From Clostridia bacterium (GTDB lineage Bacteria > Bacillota > Clostridia > Oscillospirales > CAG-272): a DNA stretch of 5,128 nt. The position numbers and the translations under genes are program-made. Below, in pieces: positions 1 to 4,032 of this stretch (its first letter is position 1; each line of letters starts with the position of its first letter). Where the stretch lies: NCBI GenBank assembly GCA_017453085.1, contig JAFTKV010000200.1:1-5128 (forward strand), written 5' to 3'. The notes under the pieces are model-generated. The model saw nothing but the letters and a program-made list of their open reading frames with translations. It searched no databases and was not told the origin of the DNA.

Positions 1-51
1 GCTATTGGGGCTGTCGGTGCAGGCTGCATAGCAGCGATCTGCGGTGAACGG

Positions 52-72
52 GTATATTACACCAGAATATAC
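52..72. promoter_or_regulatory. Inverted repeat at the start of the leftward transcript
   Basis: GTATATT (52-58) and AATATAC (66-72) form perfect 7-bp arms around a 7-base spacer. The repeat covers about +1 to +21 of the leftward promoter at 80-108, a usual place for a repressor operator. The binding protein is unknown. Confidence 0.4.
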
Positions 73-79
73 AAATCCA

Positions 80-108
80 ATTGTAGCACAGTGCGAATGG
101 AATGTCAA
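80..108 (-). promoter_or_regulatory. Sigma-A type promoter firing leftward
   Basis: Read on the minus strand, TTGACA (103-108) is followed by exactly 17 bases and then TACAAT (80-85). That is a perfect -35 and one mismatch in the -10. The start would fall near base 73, so the transcript leaves the window at base 1. No ribosome site and start codon are evident on that strand inside the window, so its gene, or an untranslated RNA, lies beyond the left edge. Confidence 0.65.
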
Positions 109-143
109 GGCATTTTTGCAGAAAATAACCGAAAAATCTTTTC

Positions 144-159
144 TTTCGTTGCAACGAAA
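144..159. promoter_or_regulatory. Perfect 16-bp palindrome, operator-like
   Basis: TTTCGTTGCAACGAAA is identical to its own reverse complement with no spacer. It lies between the divergent promoters, upstream of the -35 of the leftward one and about 60 bases upstream of the -10 of the rightward one. A dimeric regulator site is the natural reading, but I cannot name the regulator. Confidence 0.45.
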
Positions 160-183
160 TGGGATTTTGGAGGAATCAGTAGA

Positions 184-200
184 GGAATAGAAACTATTCC
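184..200. promoter_or_regulatory. 17-base inverted repeat near the -35 of the small ORF promoter
   Basis: GGAATAG (184-190) and CTATTCC (194-200) are perfect 7-bp arms around AAA. The repeat ends where a -35 would be expected for the -10 at 222-227. That fits an activator site replacing a poor -35, or a repressor site. This is inference from position only. Confidence 0.4.
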
Positions 201-218
201 CGACGACCCGATACGGCG

Positions 219-227
219 TGCTATACT
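219..227 (+). promoter_or_regulatory. Extended -10 promoter for the small ORF
   Basis: TG-C-TATACT is an extended -10 element (TG at 219-220, TATACT at 222-227). No good -35 is present 17 bases upstream. It is enclosed by the inverted repeat CGATACG (209-215) / CGTATCG (228-234), 7-bp arms with a 12-base spacer, so a dimer bound there would cover the -10 and the start site near 234. Confidence 0.5.
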
Positions 228-253
228 CGTATCGAATGAAAACGGAGGATTGG

Positions 254-391
254 ATGATGAAAAAACGAGCTGTGTCCATCGCGGCGATCCTGCCGACCGT
301 TTGCCCGGTCAGCTGCACCGTCTACTGCTCCGACGGCACGGTGCGGCCGGAGATTGCATCTGAAAAGATAACAATCTGTAAATATTGTTAA
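254..391 (+). CDS. Small Cys-containing hypothetical protein, 45 aa
   Basis: I do not recognise this protein. Translation begins MMKKRAVSIAAIL and runs 45 residues to TAA at 389-391. A strong GGAGG (244-248) lies 5 bases before the first ATG (254) and 8 before the second (257); the second has the better spacing, giving 44 residues. The protein has a basic N-terminus (KKR), a short hydrophobic stretch (about residues 6-18), then cysteines at 17, 21, 25, 42 and 45. It could be a small exported or membrane peptide. It could also be the broken start of a lipoprotein: the opening MKKRA resembles MKQRC of the next gene, but the segment before Cys21 is PVS, not a proper lipobox. It has its own extended -10 promoter, and its stop lies 5 bases before the hairpin-promoter of the next gene. 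Too short for coding statistics to help. Confidence 0.5.
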   Translation: MMKKRAVSIAAILPTVCPVSCTVYCSDGTVRPEIASEKITICKYC

Positions 392-395
392 AAAC

Positions 396-430
396 CACAC
401 TTCTCCACTTGCAAAAGGTGGGGGAGTGTG
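396..430 (+). repeat. Hairpin element copy 1 (promoter-embedded)
   Basis: CACACTTCTCCACTT (396-410) pairs over 15 positions with AGGTGGGGGAGTGTG (416-430) around the loop GCAAA; three pairs are U-G wobbles. It has the same arm length, loop sequence and distance to the -10 as the element at 1461-1495. It starts 5 bases after the small ORF stop. Read on the minus strand the hairpin is followed by GGTTTTTAAC, so it might also terminate antisense transcription. Confidence 0.75.
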
Positions 431-437
431 CTATACT
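409..437 (+). promoter_or_regulatory. Sigma-A promoter of the first lipoprotein gene
   Basis: TTGCAA (409-414) and TATACT (432-437) are separated by 17 bases. The -35 straddles the left arm and loop of the hairpin at 396-430, and the -10 begins one base after its right arm. The start would be near 444, leaving a leader of about 33 bases before the ATG at 477. Confidence 0.75.
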
Positions 438-476
438 GAAGAGGAAATCATTGATCCGATCGGAAAGGAGCACGCC

Positions 477-1433
477 ATGAAGCAACGCTGTGCTGCCATC
501 GCCCTCTGTCTTGCTATGCTGATGACTTTGTTGGGATGCGGAAACGGAAAGAGCAACGTCACCGCTGTAGGGACTACCTTTGCGGGCGATCCCCCTGCCG
601 CGATAGGGACGGTCATCTCCCGCCCGCCTACCCGCTCTGCCAACACCCAATACGGTTTTGATCCGCTGCGGGATTCGCTTACTCTGCTTGAGCTGTGGGA
701 GAGTGCCGAGGCGGTGGCTTGGGTGTCTATCGGCAACTGGCTGTCCGAGAACGATTTCGGCAGCTATTACGACGCCACCGTGCTGGAGTGCTACAAGGGC
801 GAGCTTCCCTCCTCCATCGTGCTGGAGCAGGCGGGCTCCTCGGTGAACACCTACACCGATTTTCCGCTGCTCACCTATGGCAACGAGTGTTTGGTCTTCC
901 TGCAGTGCTGGGATGCCGAGGCAATCTCGATGAGCGGACCTGTGATTCCGGAAAATCCGCCGTATATGAAACCCACGACTCCCGTGCCGGACGTTGATGA
1001 TACCGAGCCTGTGGCGGAAGAGCCCGACTGGATCATCGACGATGACGAGATTCTCGATCCGCCCGCTCTGATCCTTCCCGTTCAGACTACCTCTCCCGAC
1101 GGCTCCGACGACCTGCCCGAGCCGGAGCCCGAGCCCGAGGTCAAGCCGCCTTACGAGCACTGCTATCAGCTTCTGTCGGGCAGCGCCATGATGGATGCGG
1201 CTGTGGGGATGGACGGGCAGGTGTATCTCTTGGATCGCTATTATCTGGTGGATCCCTATCTGGGCTTCCACGCCTACAACCGTCCCGCAGCGGAGATAGA
1301 AGAGGACGTCCGACAGCTGCTGGAACGCAGAGACGCCTACAGCTACCGTCTGTTTACGAGCCGTTTCCTCTATCGCCTGACCGATCTGGTGGACTATCTG
1401 CAAAATCCGACACCCGAAACGGTGGAAGAGTGA
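477..1433 (+). CDS. Putative secreted lipoprotein with Pro/Asp/Glu-rich insertion, 318 aa
   Basis: I do not recognise a named family. The start at 477 is chosen because AAAGGAG (464-470) lies 6 bases upstream; an earlier in-frame ATG at 426 lies inside the promoter. Residues 1-20 are a lipoprotein signal peptide ending in the lipobox L18-L19-G20-C21, so the mature protein should be lipid-anchored outside the cell membrane. Residues about 75-142 read like a small beta-rich domain (AEAVAWVSIG, YDATVLECYKGEL, SIVLEQAG, LLTYGNECLVFLQ). That pattern is typical of extracellular OB-like modules, but this is inference. Residues about 150-225 are low complexity, rich in Pro, Asp and Glu (for example EPEPEPE), and look like an exposed linker. 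Ordered sequence then resumes (CYQLLSG, GQVYLLD), and a charged, probably helical tail (about 270-310) ends the protein. It appears monocistronic, with its own promoter. Confidence 0.8.
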   Translation: MKQRCAAIALCLAMLMTLLGCGNGKSNVTAVGTTFAGDPPAAIGTVISRPPTRSANTQYGFDPLRDSLTLLELWESAEAVAWVSIGNWLSENDFGSYYDATVLECYKGELPSSIVLEQAGSSVNTYTDFPLLTYGNECLVFLQCWDAEAISMSGPVIPENPPYMKPTTPVPDVDDTEPVAEEPDWIIDDDEILDPPALILPVQTTSPDGSDDLPEPEPEPEVKPPYEHCYQLLSGSAMMDAAVGMDGQVYLLDRYYLVDPYLGFHAYNRPAAEIEEDVRQLLERRDAYSYRLFTSRFLYRLTDLVDYLQNPTPETVEE

Positions 1434-1460
1434 TGCGACCGTCGAAAAAAACAATAAATC

Positions 1461-1495
1461 CATACTCCCCCTCTTGCAAAAAGAGGGGGAGTATG
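1461..1495 (+). repeat. Hairpin element copy 2 (promoter-embedded)
   Basis: CATACTCCCCCTCTT (1461-1475) and AAGAGGGGGAGTATG (1481-1495) are perfect 15-bp arms around the loop GCAAA. Against the copy at 396-430, two pairs change on both sides (C-G to T-A at arm position 3, A-T to T-A at arm position 12), and three wobble pairs become Watson-Crick pairs. On the minus strand it is followed by a T-rich run (positions 1445-1460), so antisense termination is possible. On the plus strand no T-run follows. Confidence 0.8.
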
Positions 1496-1502
1496 GTATA
1501 AT
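1474..1502 (+). promoter_or_regulatory. Sigma-A promoter of the ACT-UPF0210 operon
   Basis: TTGCAA (1474-1479), 17 bases, then a perfect TATAAT (1497-1502). The -35 lies across the left arm and loop of the hairpin at 1461-1495, and the -10 starts one base after the right arm, exactly as at 409-437. The start would be near 1509. Confidence 0.8.
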
Positions 1503-1520
1503 AGTATATTCAATTTCAAG

Positions 1521-1548
1521 CTGTCGGGGTGAAATCCTTCTCCGACGG
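1521..1548 (+). promoter_or_regulatory. Leader hairpin before the ACT gene
   Basis: CTGTCGGGG (1521-1529) can pair with CTCCGACGG (1540-1548), nine pairs including two G-U, around a 10-base loop. It lies in the predicted leader, ending 8 bases before the GGAGG of the ACT gene. It is too short to be a known large riboswitch and may only shape translation initiation. Confidence 0.4.
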
Positions 1549-1566
1549 TTCATCACGGAGGCTATC

Positions 1567-1836
1567 ATGAAAGCAGTTATCACAGTGACCGGCAAGGATG
1601 GCGTAGGCATCGTTGCCAAGGTCAGCACCGAATGCGCCAAGTACGGCATCAACATCATCGACATCTCCCAAAGCGTCCTGCAGGACTATTTCGCTATGAT
1701 CATGATCGCTGAGATCGACGGTCTGAACGTAGGATTTACCGAATTTGCCGATCAGATGAAGGCACTGGGCAAAGCGAGCAACCTGGAGATCCAGGCAATG
1801 CACGAGGACATCTTCAACTCCATGCACAAGATCTGA
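1567..1836 (+). CDS. ACT domain-containing protein, UPF0237 family, 89 aa
   Basis: A single stand-alone ACT domain of the UPF0237 family, whose members are about 90 residues long. ACT domains are small beta-alpha-beta folds that usually dimerise and bind amino acids or similar small ligands to regulate partner proteins; the ligand of this family is not established to my knowledge. Visible signatures are the first strand and glycine turn (AVITVTGKDGVGIVAKVS, residues 3-20), the helix TECAKYGINIIDISQ (21-35) and the strand YFAMIMIAEID (41-51). The start at 1567 follows GGAGG (1557-1561) by 5 bases; an upstream extension would run into the promoter. The gene ends 18 bases before the UPF0210 gene. 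That adjacency recurs in many Firmicutes and suggests the two proteins act together. Likely cytoplasmic. Transcribed from the hairpin promoter at 1474-1502. Confidence 0.92.
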   Translation: MKAVITVTGKDGVGIVAKVSTECAKYGINIIDISQSVLQDYFAMIMIAEIDGLNVGFTEFADQMKALGKASNLEIQAMHEDIFNSMHKI

Positions 1837-1854
1837 GCAAAGGAGTAATCGGCT

Positions 1855-3218
1855 ATGCAAATGTACCGTAACGAGGACATCCTCGAAACCATTAATATGA
1901 TCCGCAACGAGAATCTGGACATCCGCACCATCACTATGGGCATCTCCCTCTTCGACTGCGTCAGTGACGACAACGCCAGACTTTGCGACAAGCTCTACGA
2001 CAAGATCACTCGCACCGCCGAGAATCTGGTGAAGACCGGCGAGGAGCTGGAGAAGATGTACGGCATTCCGATCATCCACAAGCGGATTTCGCTGACTCCC
2101 ATCTCGCTGATCGGCGGTAATTCCACCCCCGATGGCTACGTGAGGATCGCCAAGACCCTCGACCGTTCGGCAGAGAATCTGGGTGTCAACTTCATCGGCG
2201 GCTACGGCGCGCTGGTGCAGAAGGGAATGACGAAGGGCGCATCCGCTCTGCTGGATTCCATCCCGAAGCGCTGACCGAGACGAATCGTCTCTGCTCCTCG
2301 GTGAACGTCGCCTCCACCAAGGCGGGCATCAATATGGATGCCATCATCCGCTGCGGTGACATCATCAAGGAGCTTGCTATGCGGACAAAGGATCAGGACT
2401 CCATCGGCTGTGCTAAGTTCGTGGTCTTTGCCAACGCGCCCGAGGACAATCCCTTCATGGCGGGCGCATTCTGCGGCATGGGCGAGCCCGAGACTGTCAT
2501 CAACGTGGGCGTATCCGGTCCCGGCGTAGTGACATCGGCCATCAAGAGAGCAGGGGACTGCGACCTCTCCCAGCTGGCTGAGGTAGTGAAGAAGACCGCA
2601 TTCAAGATCACCCGCGTGGGACAGCTGGTTGCCTGTGAAGCGGCCAACCGTCTGGGCGTACCCTTCGGCATCATCGACCTCTCCCTTGCCCCCACTCCCG
2701 CCATTGGCGACAGCGTTGCCCGCATCCTGGAGGAGATGGGCTTGGAGCGTTGCGGCGGCTGGGGTACCACCGCTTGTCTGGCGCTCCTCAATGACGCCGT
2801 CAAAAAGGGCGGCGTAATGGCATCCTCCCACGTAGGCGGACTGTCGGGCGCATTCATCCCCGTTTCCGAGGATGAGGGTATGATCGCAGCCGCCGCATCG
2901 GGCGGTCTGACCCTGCAGAAGCTGGAAGCAATGACCGCCGTATGCTCGGTAGGCCTCGATATGATCGCCATCCCCGGCGAAACCGCTGCCGACGTGATCT
3001 GCGGTATCATCGCAGACGAAATCTCCATCGGCGTAGTGAATACCAAGACCACTGCCGTCCGTATCATCCCCGCCTACGGTAAGAGCGTCGGCGACAGCGT
3101 TGCCTTCGGCGGCCTCTTGGGCGAAGCTCCCATCATGCCCGTCTCCACCGACTCCCCTGCCCGCTTCATCCACCGCGGCGGCCGGATTCCTGCGCCTATT
3201 CACAGTTTGAAGAATTGA
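1855..3218 (+). pseudogene. UPF0210 / DUF711 PFL-like family protein, frameshifted
   Basis: Two frames together give one full-length UPF0210 (DUF711) protein. The N-terminal part (1855-2274, 139 codons) begins MQMYRNEDILETI and contains LDIRTITMGISL and FIGGYGALVQKGMTKG. It reaches LLDSIP and then stops at TGA 2272-2274. The family sequence continues one frame over from 2265 (EALTETNRLCSSVNVAS...) to the TGA at 3216-3218. Restoring one base in the proline codon near 2263 gives 454 residues, close to the usual family length. Conserved-looking blocks after the shift include CSSVNVASTKAGINMDA, GVSGPGVV, GVPFGIIDLSLAPTPAIGDS and ASSHVGGLSGAFIPVSEDEG. Members are described as having a PFL-like barrel fold; the reaction is unknown. 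The start at 1855 follows AAAGGAG (1839-1845) by 9 bases. No other decay is visible, so a sequencing or assembly error, or a very recent mutation, is as likely as true inactivation. Confidence 0.88.
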
Positions 3219-3223
3219 TTGCA

Positions 3224-3242
3224 TTTGAGGCTCTGCCTCAAA
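3224..3242. repeat. Hairpin TTTGAGGC-TCT-GCCTCAAA
   Basis: Perfect 8-bp arms (3224-3231, 3235-3242) around TCT, 6 bases after the UPF0210 stop. No T-run follows, so it is not an obvious terminator. It looks like the first unit of a composite hairpin repeat running to about 3331. Confidence 0.6.
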
Positions 3243-3247
3243 CTCCG

Positions 3248-3279
3248 CCAAAGAACCTTCTTGAAAGAAGGTTCTTTGG
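3248..3279. repeat. Long hairpin, 15-bp arms with a 2-base centre
   Basis: CCAAAGAACCTTCTT (3248-3262) and AAGAAGGTTCTTTGG (3265-3279) are perfect arms around GA. The near-absence of a loop and the AT-rich arms suggest a dispersed palindromic repeat rather than a terminator. As RNA it would still form a strong stem in the 3' end of the UPF0210 message. Confidence 0.65.
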
Positions 3280-3301
3280 AATCTCCAAGAACTTTATGAA
3301 A

Positions 3302-3331
3302 GGACGGCAATTACTTGCCGTCCACTTTTTT
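3302..3331 (+). terminator. Intrinsic terminator of the ACT-UPF0210 operon
   Basis: GGACGGCAA (3302-3310) and TTGCCGTCC (3315-3323) form a perfect 9-bp stem with loop TTAC, followed by AC and six T (3326-3331). It is the first hairpin with a T-run after the UPF0210 stop, so the 3' untranslated region would be about 110 bases. Confidence 0.75.
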
Positions 3332-3503
3332 GCAATGTTCGTACAAACTAAAAACGAAAATTGATTGCTGCAGTAGCGATTCAGGATTAGTATCGTTGAA
3401 GAATGCCACGGGAAGAGCAGAGAATTGGTGTTGCTGCATAACACCCATCTGCACAGCACGAAAACTCTGTTGAATACAGGGTCGATTCTGCCCATGGAGC
3501 GAC
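3332..3503. other. Intergenic stretch without a supported gene
   Basis: A minus-strand frame (3311-3505, 64 codons from a TTG start) is open here, but it ends inside the terminator hairpin and I see no ribosome site. A weak hairpin, GGTGTT / AACACC (3427-3432, 3440-3445), is the only local structure I found. The stretch joins two hairpin clusters and may be the body of a dispersed repeat. Confidence 0.4.
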
Positions 3504-3526
3504 AAAGTTCCGCAAAGCGGAACTTT
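3504..3526. repeat. Hairpin AAAGTTCCGC-AAA-GCGGAACTTT
   Basis: Perfect 10-bp arms around AAA, followed within 10 bases by the 10-bp palindrome ACCCCGGGGT (3535-3544). It belongs to the dense hairpin cluster 3504-3608, with no T-run downstream on either strand. Confidence 0.6.
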
Positions 3527-3551
3527 AGGGCGCGACCCCGGGGTGACTTTT

Positions 3552-3566
3552 AGGGGCGGAGCCCCT
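3552..3566. repeat. Small GC hairpin AGGGGC-GGA-GCCCCT
   Basis: Perfect 6-bp arms with loop GGA. A similar core (GGGGC-GAA-GCCCC) recurs at 5068-5080, which supports a repeated intergenic motif in this genome. Confidence 0.55.
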
Positions 3567-3580
3567 GAAATGATTCTTTG

Positions 3581-3608
3581 CTTACTTTCTGTTCACACAG
3601 AAAGTAAG
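3581..3608. repeat. Hairpin CTTACTTTCTG / CAGAAAGTAAG
   Basis: Perfect 11-bp arms (3581-3591, 3598-3608) around TTCACA. It is the last unit of the 3504-3608 hairpin cluster. Confidence 0.6.
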
Positions 3609-3658
3609 AGAAATACATTTAATTCAAATCCCGACCAACGGGAGGGATTTGTACCCAA

Positions 3659-3702
3659 AATAAACAAGGCAGTCACGTTCGTTACGTACTGCCTTGTTTA
3701 TT
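3659..3702 (-). terminator. Intrinsic terminator of the XRE regulator gene
   Basis: AATAAACAAGGCAGT (3659-3673) and ACTGCCTTGTTTATT (3688-3702) are perfect 15-bp arms; the loop can extend the stem by four more pairs past one bulged C. The stem overlaps the regulator's TAA (3698-3700). On the minus strand the 3' arm ends in TTGTTTATTTTGGG, a T-rich tail consistent with termination. Confidence 0.7.
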
Positions 3703-3922
3703 GGTCATATGGTTTTGGATTGTCGGTCAGTCCTAAAAGATAATCCACAGAGGTCTGATAGAGCCGAGCGAGACGGATCAGCACGTCGGTGGGAATATCC
3801 CGATGTCCTCGTTCGTAACGGCTGTACTGCGGCTGCTTCATCTGCAGATAGTCTGCCACGAACTGCTGAGACAGATCGTGATCCTCGCGAAGATCTTTTA
3901 GTCGAGGGTAATAATTGTCCAT
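3698..3922 (-). CDS. XRE/Cro-type helix-turn-helix regulator, 74 aa
   Basis: A single-domain DNA-binding protein of the HTH_3 (Cro/CI) kind, about the minimal size for the fold. The start MDNYYPRLKDLRED is chosen at 3922 because AAGAGG lies 7 bases upstream; a 26-residue upstream extension would cross the intergenic operators. Residues 7-14 form helix 1 (RLKDLRED), 18-26 helix 2 (SQQFVADYL) and 29-38 the recognition helix (KQPQYSRYER). Residues 43-65 (IPTDVLIRLARLYQTSVDYLLGL) are the usual closing helices. No ligand or dimerisation domain follows. It is transcribed away from the lipoprotein gene at 4033, and the space between carries two related palindromes, so it is probably a local repressor of itself and of that lipoprotein. 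The target assignment is inference. Confidence 0.88.
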   Translation of the reverse strand: MDNYYPRLKDLREDHDLSQQFVADYLQMKQPQYSRYERGHRDIPTDVLIRLARLYQTSVDYLLGLTDNPKPYDQ

Positions 3923-3938
3923 ATTTTTTCCTCTTTTT

Positions 3939-3954
3939 ATAACTGTTTGGTATT
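3939..3954. promoter_or_regulatory. Operator-like site 1 (imperfect)
   Basis: ATAACTGTTTGGTATT matches the palindrome at 3993-4008 at 12 of 16 positions and touches the start of the TTGACA at 3953. It also lies just upstream of the ribosome site of the XRE gene. Position and similarity suggest a second site for the same regulator. Confidence 0.45.
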
Positions 3955-3981
3955 GACATTTTAACACGGAAGGTGTATAAT
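3953..3981 (+). promoter_or_regulatory. Full-consensus sigma-A promoter of the second lipoprotein gene
   Basis: TTGACA (3953-3958), 17 bases, TATAAT (3976-3981): a perfect match in both boxes and spacing. The start would be near 3988. Such a strong promoter normally needs a repressor, which fits the neighbouring XRE gene and the palindrome just downstream. Confidence 0.85.
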
Positions 3982-3992
3982 GATGTTGAAAT

Positions 3993-4008
3993 ATAACCAT
4001 TTGGTTAT
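3993..4008. promoter_or_regulatory. Operator-like palindrome at +5 to +20
   Basis: ATAACCA (3993-3999), TT, TGGTTAT (4002-4008): perfect 7-bp arms. It lies between the predicted transcript start and the ribosome site, a classic repressor position. Its centre is 54 bases from that of the related site at 3939-3954, about five helical turns. Confidence 0.6.
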
Positions 4009-4032
4009 GATTTTATTATGGAGGAAACGAAT

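Larger units (their letters stand above)
1..253. other. Left-edge intergenic/regulatory region
   Basis: I see no convincing gene here. One plus-strand frame is open from base 1 to a TGA at 361-363. It has no ribosome site or recognisable domain, and it runs across a consensus leftward promoter and several palindromes, so I treat it as chance, although the tail of an upstream gene cannot be excluded. The region holds divergent promoters (80-108 minus, 219-227 plus) and four inverted repeats (52-72, 144-159, 184-200, 209-234). This looks like a shared control region between a leftward transcript leaving the window and the small ORF at 254. Confidence 0.5.

Noticed and set aside
1..363. Plus-strand frame open from the window edge through 363
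   Set aside because: It crosses a near-consensus minus-strand promoter, several palindromes and the ribosome site of the small ORF, and its product shows no domain. The first 60 bases might still be the tail of another gene, but nothing supports it.
1521..1560. Possible FMN or cobalamin riboswitch, from the string GGGGTGAAATCC
   Set aside because: Only a short resemblance is present. The leader of about 58 bases is far too short for either fold, and the genes downstream have no link to these cofactors.
309..1664. 451-codon open frame on the minus strand opposite the first lipoprotein gene
   Set aside because: It overlaps the lipoprotein gene, two good plus-strand promoters and the hairpin elements, lacks recognisable domains and is His/Arg/Ser-rich, as antisense shadows of GC-rich genes are. 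The plus-strand gene has a signal peptide, lipobox and ribosome site.
2263..2274. Programmed ribosomal frameshift in UPF0210
   Set aside because: No X-XXY-YYZ slippery site and no evident stimulatory structure at the shift; the family is not known for recoding. A lost base is simpler.
2202..3251. 349-codon open frame on the minus strand opposite UPF0210
   Set aside because: The plus strand is clearly a known protein family over the same bases. The minus-strand product has no recognisable motif.
3238..3505. Two short minus-strand frames (64 and 85 codons) in the hairpin-rich spacer
   Set aside because: They run into or through hairpins, one starts at TTG, neither has a ribosome site, and no domain is recognisable.
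3621..3645. tRNA 3'-end remnant, from TTCAAATCCC
   Set aside because: The T-arm stem does not form, since the bases before TTCAAAT do not pair with those after it, and no acceptor or anticodon arm is visible upstream. The bases fit a simple 8-bp hairpin (3625-3651).
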